Source: Streptococcus sp. UBA6071 (GTDB taxonomy: Bacteria > Bacillota > Bacilli > Lactobacillales > Streptococcaceae). From it: 6,783 nucleotides of DNA. The stretch is from assembly GCA_002436115.1 (NCBI GenBank), contig DIXV01000024.1:3097-9879 (forward strand), read 5' to 3'. A program made the translations under genes and the position numbers. The notes under the pieces are model-generated. The model had not been told where the DNA came from and made no database searches. It saw only the letters and a program-made list of their open reading frames with translations. This document shows positions 1 through 5,754 of the stretch, piece by piece; positions within the stretch are counted from its first letter, which is position 1, and every line of letters begins with the position of its first letter.

Positions 1-355
1 GCCAAAATTTATCCCAGCGAAGAAATAAGTCTGCATAAGGGCTCTCGTCTTTCTTCTCTTGGAAATCCTTATAATAGTGAGATTGACGGGAAATATGATT
101 AATCATAAAGTCAAACATCAGGTAATACTGACGCCCTAATCTCTTGATGTCCTCCCAATCGCCAAAGGCAGGATCCACTTGGTCATAGGCAATTGGGGCA
201 AAACCGCGGTCACCTGTTGATGGGAAAAAGGGCAATAAATGGATGCCTCCTATGGCATCACCAACATAGGTCTCTAAATTCTTTTCTAATTCCCGTATCG
301 TTTTACCAAAACTATCCGAGTAGGTAATTAACATCGTTTTATTTCTTATAGCCAT
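1..355 (-). CDS. gtfA: Sucrose phosphorylase (GH13 subfamily 18), N-terminal part, cut by window edge
   Basis: This enzyme splits sucrose with phosphate into alpha-glucose-1-phosphate and fructose in the cytoplasm, saving one ATP compared with hydrolysis followed by phosphorylation. Only the first 118 codons are present; the family is about 480 residues long, so roughly three quarters lies beyond base 1. The fragment reads [18 protein letters not shown] at its start and carries HLLPFFPS (residues 39-46), TGDRGFAP (47-54) and [12 protein letters not shown] (81-92). These match the S. mutans GtfA sequence as I recall it and fit the first conserved region of GH13 sucrose phosphorylases. The catalytic Asp and Glu lie outside the window and cannot be checked. 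The ATG at 353-355 is preceded by AGAGGAG at 362-368, six bases away, which fixes the start. It follows msmG after 60 bases containing a hairpin. In this operon it handles the sucrose left when Aga takes galactose off raffinose. The frame is intact as far as it goes. Confidence 0.95.
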   Translation of the reverse strand, partial: MAIRNKTMLITYSDSFGKTIRELEKNLETYVGDAIGGIHLLPFFPSTGDRGFAPIAYDQVDPAFGDWEDIKRLGRQYYLMFDFMINHISRQSHYYKDFQEKKDESPYADLFLRWDKFW

Positions 356-375
356 TTTAGACTCCTCTTTCAAGA

Positions 376-402
376 CACAAAGATTTGTGGCCATCGCCAC
401 AA
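376..402 (-). promoter_or_regulatory. Competing hairpins in the msmG-gtfA spacer
   Basis: On the transcribed (minus) strand, TTGTGGC (402-396) and GCCACAA (391-385) form a perfect 7-bp stem with a 4-base loop. The middle of the second arm, CACAAA (389-384), is also the inverse complement of TTTGTG (381-376), so a second, shorter hairpin can form instead, ending seven bases before the gtfA Shine-Dalgarno sequence. There is no T-tract after either stem, so this does not look like an intrinsic terminator. It could affect RNA processing, mRNA stability or gtfA translation. The pairing is seen directly; the function is inference. Confidence 0.5.
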
Positions 403-415
403 CTAGACGCTTCTA

Positions 416-1246
416 TCACTTGACTGCCCCACTGGTCATTCCAGAAATAATGTTCTTCTGGAAAATCAGGTAAACAAGTAGGATGGGGATGATCCCAACG
501 ACATACGAGGCAAAACTTGGTCCATAGTCATTGAAGTAAAATCCTTGGTAGTTGTATTGGAAAAGTGGAAGTGTCCACATCTTCTGATCTTTATTAAGTA
601 TCAGAAGTGGTAGAAGAAAGTCATTCCATATCCAGAGAGCGTTGATGATTAAAACAGTCGCATGCATGGGTTTCATCAAAGGAAATATAATTTTCCAATA
701 CATGGTAAACTTCCCACAACCATCAATTTCTGCCGCCTCATCCATGTCCTTTGGGACAATTGTTTTAATGTACCCCACGTAGAGAAAAAGGGTTTGAGGA
801 ACAGCATACGCTAGGTAAAGGATGATTAACCCTATGATATTATTCAAGCCAAAGTCTGACATGAGTTTGCTCATCGGAATCATAATAACTTGGAAAGGAA
901 CAAAAATGCCGATGATCAAAAAGATGTACATTACCGCAAATGCTTTTTTCCGACTCATATGACGGGCCAAGGAGAAGGCTGCCATCGGAATGACTGCTAT
1001 AATCAAAACCACACTGACAATCGTAATCAAGGCAGAGTTTCCAAAGTGAAGACCGATGCCATCATCAAAGAGATGCTTATAGTTTTGCAAGGTAAATTCT
1101 TGGGGAAGGCTGAAAAAATTTTCAGTGATTTCGCGTGTTGGTTTAAAGGAACTGATAATCGTCATCACCAGTGGGATCACCATTAAGAAAATGCCGATAA
1201 ACAGGGTGAGATAGACCCACCAATTTTTTTGTTTTTTAGTTGCCAT
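416..1246 (-). CDS. msmG: MsmG-type sugar ABC transporter permease
   Basis: This is one of two inner-membrane subunits of a carbohydrate ABC importer (CUT1 family) and pairs with MsmF to form the channel. From the chosen start the protein has 276 residues. Hydrophobic segments lie near residues 10-32, 70-93, 103-128, 133-156, 195-215 and 246-266, which fits the usual six-helix MalG-type fold. The EAA loop that docks with the ATPase is at about 170-193 and reads EAAEIDGCGKF...IIFPLMKP. The C-terminus, IISGMTSGAVK, is typical of MalG-like permeases. The frame stays open up to a GTG at 1261 overlapping the msmF stop. I prefer the ATG at 1244-1246 because GAGG at 1256-1259 lies nine bases upstream of it, whereas the GTG sits on that same GAGG. 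The gene follows the msmF stop by 11 bases, so translation is probably coupled. Substrate assignment (raffinose, melibiose, related sugars) rests on operon context. Confidence 0.93.
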   Translation of the reverse strand: MATKKQKNWWVYLTLFIGIFLMVIPLVMTIISSFKPTREITENFFSLPQEFTLQNYKHLFDDGIGLHFGNSALITIVSVVLIIAVIPMAAFSLARHMSRKKAFAVMYIFLIIGIFVPFQVIMIPMSKLMSDFGLNNIIGLIILYLAYAVPQTLFLYVGYIKTIVPKDMDEAAEIDGCGKFTMYWKIIFPLMKPMHATVLIINALWIWNDFLLPLLILNKDQKMWTLPLFQYNYQGFYFNDYGPSFASYVVGIIPILLVYLIFQKNIISGMTSGAVK

Positions 1247-1257
1247 AATTGTAAACC

Positions 1258-2133
1258 TCACACTTCAAACTTTCTAGAAATAGATATCTGAACGACCGAA
1301 ATAAGGGCAATAATGATAAAGAGAATAACGGCCAATGCATTAGCATAAGAGAATTTGTTGTCTACAAAGGCATAATTGTAAACCAACAGTCCGAGAGACT
1401 CTGTTTTACCATCTGGGCCACCGCTGGTCAGCGAGAAGATGAGGTCAAAGGCTGTTAAACCTGACTTCAAGGCTAAAATAAAGACCATACTGATGGACGG
1501 GAGTAAAAACGGCAATTCGATGTTGAAGAACTGCTGAAAACGGTTGGCACCATCAATTTCAGAAGCTTCTATAATATCATCTGGAATACTTTGTAAACCT
1601 GCTAGAAAAATAATGACCGGCATGGCTAGCCCCTGCCATAAGGCGACAAAGATAACAGCTGGAACAGCGGTTTCTTCTTGAACAAGTAGATTTTCCGATA
1701 ACCATTCAATGCCTAGAAGCTCACCAATTTGAGGAAGGCCGTAGTTGAAAAGTTGAACAAAAATCAAACCCAGCGTTACTGTGCTCAGAACAGCTGGAAA
1801 GAAATACCAGGTCCTAAAGAAACTTAGGCATTTAAGCTTCCGATTGAGAAGCGTTGCCACAAAGATACCGATGACGATTTCACCCACCAAGAGCCCAATT
1901 GTCAGGATTAAGGTAAAGGTAATGCTTGTATAAAAATGTTTATCCTGCAACACGGCAACATAATTTTGAAGACCAACGAGCTTGTAAGTGCTAGAGAGCC
2001 CATCCCAGTTTGTCAAGCTGTAGACTATCCCATTAACGAGAGGATAAAAGAAAAATATCAGCTGCAGAGCTATCGGAATAGCTACAAATAAGTAAGGCCA
2101 ATATCTTGAAATAAACCCTTTATTTTGTGTCAT
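1258..2133 (-). CDS. msmF: MsmF-type sugar ABC transporter permease
   Basis: This is the MalF-type partner of MsmG in the CUT1 importer, in the cytoplasmic membrane. It has 291 residues from the ATG at 2131-2133. Hydrophobic segments fall near residues 11-34, 68-96, 104-127, 157-178, 213-235 and 262-288. The EAA loop at about 189-208 begins EASEIDGANRFQQFF and ends IELP, with the conserved Gly at 195. The frame extends to a GTG at 2142, but AGGAG (2142-2146) would then run into the start codon; for the ATG it has an 8-base spacer, so the ATG is preferred. The stop TGA (1258-1260) is part of the sequence TGAGG that serves as the msmG ribosome binding site. A terminator-like hairpin precedes the gene, so its expression may be below that of msmE. 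No ATP-binding motif is present; the ATPase must be supplied from elsewhere. Confidence 0.93.
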   Translation of the reverse strand: MTQNKGFISRYWPYLFVAIPIALQLIFFFYPLVNGIVYSLTNWDGLSSTYKLVGLQNYVAVLQDKHFYTSITFTLILTIGLLVGEIVIGIFVATLLNRKLKCLSFFRTWYFFPAVLSTVTLGLIFVQLFNYGLPQIGELLGIEWLSENLLVQEETAVPAVIFVALWQGLAMPVIIFLAGLQSIPDDIIEASEIDGANRFQQFFNIELPFLLPSISMVFILALKSGLTAFDLIFSLTSGGPDGKTESLGLLVYNYAFVDNKFSYANALAVILFIIIALISVVQISISRKFEV

Positions 2134-2141
2134 ATAACTCA

Positions 2142-2146
2142 CTCCT
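2142..2146 (-). promoter_or_regulatory. msmF ribosome binding site deciding the start
   Basis: AGGAG on the minus strand, 8 bases before the ATG at 2131-2133. It abuts the alternative GTG at 2140-2142 and so argues against that longer start. It comes directly after the T-tract of the upstream hairpin. Confidence 0.75.
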
Positions 2147-2204
2147 AAAAAATGAGGGATTGGGAGTTCAGCAAGTCACAAGACTGCTTTACATCCCATT
2201 CCCT
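2147..2204 (-). terminator. Terminator-like hairpin (attenuator) between msmE and msmF
   Basis: On the minus strand, AGGGAATGGGA (2204-2194) pairs with TCCCAATCCCT (2165-2155), giving ten pairs and one A-A mismatch. An inner stem, GCAGTC (2187-2182) with GACTTGC (2177-2171) and one bulged T, closes a TTGT loop. Two bases after the outer stem comes a run of six Ts (2152-2147), and then the msmF Shine-Dalgarno sequence. This is the architecture of an intrinsic terminator inside the operon. The likely role is partial termination, so that the binding protein is made in excess over the permeases, as is common in ABC importer operons. The structure is seen; its strength is not known. Confidence 0.65.
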
Positions 2205-2214
2205 AAAACGAGGA

Positions 2215-3459
2215 CTATTCTGACCCCTTCATCGGATCAAAGAAGGCATTGAGATCTTTAGCCAATTCAGTGACCTCTGGTTTTTTAACGGTTTCTACAG
2301 TGATGTTCCAAAATTCATCTTCTGAGTCCCACTCACTTTGTAGCCAGACGGCATGTTTTTCGGTAAAGGCATATTGAGTAACACCTGCAGTCTCTTCAAA
2401 TTTCCCTTTTGTATCAACACCTTCAACAGCTGTTGGAGAACCATCCACATCATAATACTTTTGAATAACGTCAGGGCGAGAAAGATAGTCTAAGAATTTT
2501 TGAGCTTCTTTTGGATGTTCTGTATCAGCACTGATTGATAAGGCCATGTCCGCCGCACCGACAGTGTATTCTCCCCCTTCTTCATCCCCAGGAAAAGCAA
2601 ACATTCCATAGTCAAAATCAGGGTCTTGTTGGTTAATCACCGTTGCTGCCCAAGTTCCCTGAGGCATCATAAGGGCATCTCCTTTGGCGAAGGCTGCGAC
2701 AGCATCTGCATAGAGAGCACCGTTGGCTCCTTTTTGCCCATTATCCGTTAAAAGAGCTAAGCGTTGAAGGACATCTTTGGTGGTTTGAGCAGTCGCGTCA
2801 ATTGCCCCTGTGTCACTTCGGATCAAGAGATCCTCAGCGCCATCAAAGCCGCCTGCAACTGTAATCCAAGACAGTTGATGATAACCGTTTAAAGACCACG
2901 AATCCCCAAGTGACAGGGCAAATGGTGTTGCTGAGCCTTCCTTTTTAATCTCTTTGACCAAAGCCTCAAATTCTGCGTAGGTTTCAGGCACCTCTAGTCC
3001 TAGCTCTTTAAATTTATCCTTGTTGTAAAAGATGCCGTAAGCATTAGCCGTTAGCGGTAAAGAATAGACTTTATCCTCAACAGCATAGGTCTCTGCTGCC
3101 CCTTCTTTTAGATGGGATAGGCCAGCATCATCTGTCAGCTCAAGAAAACGACCATCCGCAGCATAAGTCTTGAAATCAGCATTTTGCGGGTAGATGTTGA
3201 TAACATCTGGAGCCTCTTTGTTGGCCATACGCGTTTTCAAAACTGTTCCAGGATCTGGAACATTCGTAAACTTAATTGTGATCTCTGGATTTTCTTTTTC
3301 AAAATCAGTTATAATTTCTTGAAGCGTTTGTTGCATCTCAGGTTTTTGTGAGAAAAACTCTATTTCAACAGTGTCGCTTCCCGAACTGCTGCCGCAAGCG
3401 GCTAAGAGAGCTGCAACTGCACAAACAGCTGCACCTTTAAGGAATTTTTTTATTTTCAT
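2215..3459 (-). CDS. msmE: Sugar-binding lipoprotein of the msm ABC importer
   Basis: This is the extracellular solute-binding protein that captures the oligosaccharide and delivers it to MsmF/MsmG. The 414-residue length is typical of family 1 solute-binding proteins. The N-terminus is a lipoprotein signal: basic MKIKKFLKG, a hydrophobic stretch rich in Ala, Val and Leu, and the lipobox LAAC with the lipidated Cys at 22, followed by the flexible linker GSSSGSD. The mature protein resembles the SBP_bac_1 fold, with an EIEFFS start (about 33), PDVINIYPQNADF (about 85), a hinge-region segment YGIFYNKDKFKELGL and a late domain rich in Trp (AVWLQSEWDSEDEFW) that may include sugar-stacking residues. 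The ATG at 3457-3459 has a perfect AGGAGG five bases upstream. The gene starts nine bases after the aga stop. The substrates (raffinose, melibiose, stachyose, isomaltosides in related MsmE/RafE proteins) are inferred from family and context. Confidence 0.93.
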   Translation of the reverse strand: MKIKKFLKGAAVCAVAALLAACGSSSGSDTVEIEFFSQKPEMQQTLQEIITDFEKENPEITIKFTNVPDPGTVLKTRMANKEAPDVINIYPQNADFKTYAADGRFLELTDDAGLSHLKEGAAETYAVEDKVYSLPLTANAYGIFYNKDKFKELGLEVPETYAEFEALVKEIKKEGSATPFALSLGDSWSLNGYHQLSWITVAGGFDGAEDLLIRSDTGAIDATAQTTKDVLQRLALLTDNGQKGANGALYADAVAAFAKGDALMMPQGTWAATVINQQDPDFDYGMFAFPGDEEGGEYTVGAADMALSISADTEHPKEAQKFLDYLSRPDVIQKYYDVDGSPTAVEGVDTKGKFEETAGVTQYAFTEKHAVWLQSEWDSEDEFWNITVETVKKPEVTELAKDLNAFFDPMKGSE

Positions 3460-3464
3460 GATAT

Positions 3465-3470
3465 CCTCCT
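3465..3470 (-). promoter_or_regulatory. msmE ribosome binding site overlapping the aga stop codon
   Basis: AGGAGG on the minus strand, a full match to the Shine-Dalgarno consensus, five bases before the msmE ATG. The aga stop TAG (3471-3469) shares its last two bases with this site, so ribosomes ending aga translation release on top of the msmE start region. This suggests translational coupling combined with strong independent initiation. Confidence 0.85.
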
Positions 3471-5634
3471 AGATTTTGGTGAAAATATATTGAACACTAA
3501 AGTAATCTTTTTGAACATCTGGGATGGTCAACCCAATGTTCATCAACTCATCCCCGTGGAAACAAGCATTTAACTCTTGACAATGGTAGACACTGTCTGC
3601 ATCTAGCCCCTTTAACCTAAGCTGTATCGTTGGGGGCTCTGGTTGGGATAAGATTTTGACAAATGTAACAACAGCCTGTTCCTTATTACGGCTAACATAG
3701 GTATAAGCAGAGGTGTTTGCTGTTTTTTTCAAGCGATAAAAATCTCCGAATTGAACCGTTTCTCGGATTTTTTTGTAGGTGATAACCTGATCCACCACCT
3801 GCTGTTGTTTCTTTTCTGGTAGGGCTGTCAGGTCCAACTCATAGCCTAGATTTCCTAGCATGGCCACATTTCCTCTAGTGGACAAGGGGGTCATACGTCC
3901 TACTTGATGATTGGGGATGGCTGAAACATGGGCCCCCATGGTGATAGATGGGAAGATGAGAGAAGTTCCCTCCTGAATAGATAAACGGCAAATCGCATCT
4001 GTATTGTCACTAATCCAAGCCTGTGGCATATAGCAGAGCATCCCCAAGTCATGGCGACCACCACCACCTGAACAGCTTTCAAATAAAACATCTGGGAAAC
4101 GCTGTCTTAGGCAATCTAACACCCGATACAAACCAAGCATATAACGATGGTAAAACTCATGTTTCTTATTATTAGCTAGGGTTTCAGGAAGATTGGTGAT
4201 GTTTCTGTTCATATCCCATTTCACATACCCAATAGCGGCTGATTCAAGGATCTCTGAAACTCTGGTAATGATATAGTCACAGACTTCATCCTTTGAGAGG
4301 TCTAAAACAAATTGTTCCCGACTATAGGTGTGGGGTCTGCCCTTTGTTTGAATGGCCCAATCAGGATGCTGGCGATAGAGGTCGCTATCTTCTGAGACCA
4401 TCTCTGGCTCAAACCATAGCCCAAAAGTCATTCCCATCTGATTAATCGCTTGAGCCAAGCCCTTGAGACCATGAGGTAGTTTTTCGCGATTCTCATACCA
4501 ATCCCCCAAAGAAGAGGTGTCGGAATGGCGCTGACCAAACCAGCCGTCATCTAGCACAAAAAGTTCTATCCCCGATTGGCTAGCCACCTTTGCCAAGTCC
4601 AAAATCTTATCTTCTGTAAAGTGAAAGTAAGTCGCTTCCCAATTATTAATCAAAATTGGTCGAGGTTTATCTGCAAAAGTCCCACGGCAGATATGGTGAC
4701 GAACAAAGTGGTGACTATCCTTTGTCATCGCTGTGAACCCTTGATCTGTATAAGAAAGCAAGACCTCTGGGGATTGGAATTGCTCGTTAGGAGCAAGGTG
4801 CCAATTGAAGTAGTCATCATTTAGACCTAGACCCCAACGTGTCGTGTGAAGAGGGGTCATTTCTGCAAATCCTTTAAAATTCCCACTGTAAACGAGCTGG
4901 GCTGAGTAAATTTCTCCATAGTCTTCGGTTGCATCCTGATCAGCAAGAGCTAGAAAAGGGGTTTTGGAATGGCTTGACGCCCCACGAATACTTGAAATAC
5001 TTTGCTGTCCCTGCCTCAAAGGGGATACCGTCCACTCTTTTTCATAGGCATAACGGCCTGTCAAGGTGTGGAGATTAAAGTCACTTCGTGGCAAATCAAG
5101 CGTGAAGGATAAGATTTTTTCGAGTTGGAGACTTGTCTTGCCGGCCTTTACCAGACTTGAACGGGCAAGGTAGTTGCTCTCTGGAAAAAGATTATAAGTT
5201 AAGACGACAGTCGTATCCGTCAAGGCATCATAAAGCTCAATGTCCAAACTCTCAACTTGGCTCTCTGTTCCAAAGCTACTCGGTAAACCTGCCAAGTCCT
5301 TTTTCCCTCTGTATATTCGGTGAGATTGGTACTTCAAATCCAGATTATCACCAAATGCACTGCAAACAGTCATCGAAGCGGTTCTAAAATCCCCTAAACC
5401 ATTGCTACTATACTCCAGCGGTAGGGTATCTAGCGAATAGGTCCGATCGCCACTCCTTGGACTTCCTGAAAAAGCACGATCTTTATATGTTATTTTGTTA
5501 CCATCGCTGAACTGCTTGATTTTCTTACCAAAGTAACGATGTACCAACTGCTTAGTGTCCAATACTTGTAGCACATAGGAAAATTGTCGCGATTTCAGAT
5601 GAAATAAACCTTCTTTTTCTTGATAAGTAATCAC
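3469..5634 (-). CDS. aga: Alpha-galactosidase, GH36 family
   Basis: This enzyme hydrolyses terminal alpha-1,6-galactose from melibiose, raffinose and stachyose, with retention of configuration. It has no signal peptide, so it acts in the cytoplasm on imported sugar. The 721 residues match bacterial tetrameric GH36 enzymes (about 720-730). An N-terminal beta-sandwich domain runs to about residue 320. The (beta/alpha)8 barrel contains NNWEATYF (330-337, Trp332), LDDGWFGQR (361-369), LWFEPEMV (406-413, Trp407), VKWDMNRN (471-478), CSGGGGRHD (521-529) and WISDNTDA (540-547). By comparison with the Geobacillus AgaA numbering I remember, Asp474 is the nucleophile and Asp543 the acid/base, with Cys521 and Trp332 in the sugar site. 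The tail from about 620 is a C-terminal beta domain. All key residues are present. The start is a GTG at 5634 with AAGAGGG (5648-5642) seven bases upstream. It is the first gene of the operon, 120 bases from divergent msmR. Confidence 0.96.
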   Translation of the reverse strand: MITYQEKEGLFHLKSRQFSYVLQVLDTKQLVHRYFGKKIKQFSDGNKITYKDRAFSGSPRSGDRTYSLDTLPLEYSSNGLGDFRTASMTVCSAFGDNLDLKYQSHRIYRGKKDLAGLPSSFGTESQVESLDIELYDALTDTTVVLTYNLFPESNYLARSSLVKAGKTSLQLEKILSFTLDLPRSDFNLHTLTGRYAYEKEWTVSPLRQGQQSISSIRGASSHSKTPFLALADQDATEDYGEIYSAQLVYSGNFKGFAEMTPLHTTRWGLGLNDDYFNWHLAPNEQFQSPEVLLSYTDQGFTAMTKDSHHFVRHHICRGTFADKPRPILINNWEATYFHFTEDKILDLAKVASQSGIELFVLDDGWFGQRHSDTSSLGDWYENREKLPHGLKGLAQAINQMGMTFGLWFEPEMVSEDSDLYRQHPDWAIQTKGRPHTYSREQFVLDLSKDEVCDYIITRVSEILESAAIGYVKWDMNRNITNLPETLANNKKHEFYHRYMLGLYRVLDCLRQRFPDVLFESCSGGGGRHDLGMLCYMPQAWISDNTDAICRLSIQEGTSLIFPSITMGAHVSAIPNHQVGRMTPLSTRGNVAMLGNLGYELDLTALPEKKQQQVVDQVITYKKIRETVQFGDFYRLKKTANTSAYTYVSRNKEQAVVTFVKILSQPEPPTIQLRLKGLDADSVYHCQELNACFHGDELMNIGLTIPDVQKDYFSVQYIFTKI

Positions 5635-5641
5635 TTCGTTG

Positions 5642-5648
5642 CCCTCTT
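5642..5648 (-). promoter_or_regulatory. aga ribosome binding site supporting a GTG start
   Basis: AAGAGGG on the minus strand, seven bases before GTG at 5634-5632. It supports use of the non-ATG start; there is no in-frame ATG nearby that would keep the N-terminal domain complete. Confidence 0.7.
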
Positions 5649-5666
5649 GTCTTATTTCTAGTTCTT

Positions 5667-5695
5667 ATCATACCACATGAAAACGCTTTAAAAAA
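5667..5695 (-). promoter_or_regulatory. Predicted aga-msmEFG-gtfA operon promoter
   Basis: On the minus strand, TATGAT (5672-5667) is a good -10 hexamer, preceded by TGG (5675-5673), which makes an extended -10. At a 17-base spacing the -35 position is only a run of Ts (5695-5690), a poor match to TTGACA. A weak -35 is typical of promoters that need an activator, which fits control by the AraC-type MsmR. Transcription would start near 5660, leaving a leader of about 25 bases. The cre site lies between the two promoter elements. Confidence 0.6.
5678..5691. promoter_or_regulatory. cre (CcpA operator) in the aga promoter
   Basis: Read on the plus strand, TGAAAACGCTTTAA matches the consensus TGWAANCGNTNWCA at all but one position (A instead of C near the end). 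It sits between the -10 and -35 of the aga promoter, where bound CcpA would exclude RNA polymerase. This predicts glucose repression of the operon, as is usual for streptococcal raffinose genes. The match is seen; CcpA binding is inferred from the family. Confidence 0.75.
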
Positions 5696-5730
5696 TAGTC
5701 AGATGTTTCATAAATATGGTATAATGTTTC
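5689..5730 (-). promoter_or_regulatory. Tandem GAAACAT repeats, probable MsmR operator
   Basis: GAAACAT occurs twice on the minus strand, at 5730-5724 and 5709-5703, exactly 21 bp apart, that is two helical turns. Beyond the core the two 21-bp units still share an AC and an AT-rich stretch, about 14 of 21 positions identical. Direct repeats in phase, with the inner unit reaching the -35 region of a weak promoter, are the usual operator form for AraC-family activators. The outer core overlaps the -10 of the msmR promoter and the inner core lies in its spacer, so binding should also repress msmR. Confidence 0.6.
5696..5725 (+). promoter_or_regulatory. Predicted msmR promoter
   Basis: TATAAT (5720-5725) is a perfect -10 and is preceded by TGG, giving an extended -10. 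TAGTCA (5696-5701) is a four-of-six -35 at 18-base spacing. Transcription would start near 5732, with a leader of about 23 bases holding the GAGG (5744-5747) ribosome binding site. Both GAAACAT cores fall within this promoter, which predicts negative autoregulation. Confidence 0.65.
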
Positions 5731-5754
5731 CCATAAACAAATTGAGGACTCATC

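Noticed and set aside
890..1186. A 98-codon open frame on the plus strand inside msmG
   Set aside because: It is antisense to a clear permease gene, has a His- and Asn-rich composition with no recognisable domain, and lacks a plausible promoter.
1530..1550. A cre-like TGAAAACGG sequence inside msmF
   Set aside because: The first half fits, but the second half lacks the required C and A/T positions; three mismatches in coding sequence are expected by chance.
2281..2302. A second cre-like stretch (TTAACGGTTTC) near the msmE 3' end
   Set aside because: At least three mismatches to the consensus, within codons; not convincing.
3900..4091. A 63-codon minus-strand frame inside aga
   Set aside because: It is a shifted frame of the alpha-galactosidase barrel, overlapping the region that encodes conserved GH36 motifs.
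4576..5387. Two plus-strand frames (4576-4824 and 5133-5387) opposite aga
   Set aside because: Both are antisense to aga, with low-complexity and Cys-rich translations that resemble no family; they are explained by the constraints of the real gene.
5711..5740. An alternative minus-strand promoter farther from aga (TTGTTT at 5740-5735 with ATATTT 17 bases later)
   Set aside because: The -10 is poor and it lacks the extended TG; the TATGAT promoter nearer aga is a better match.
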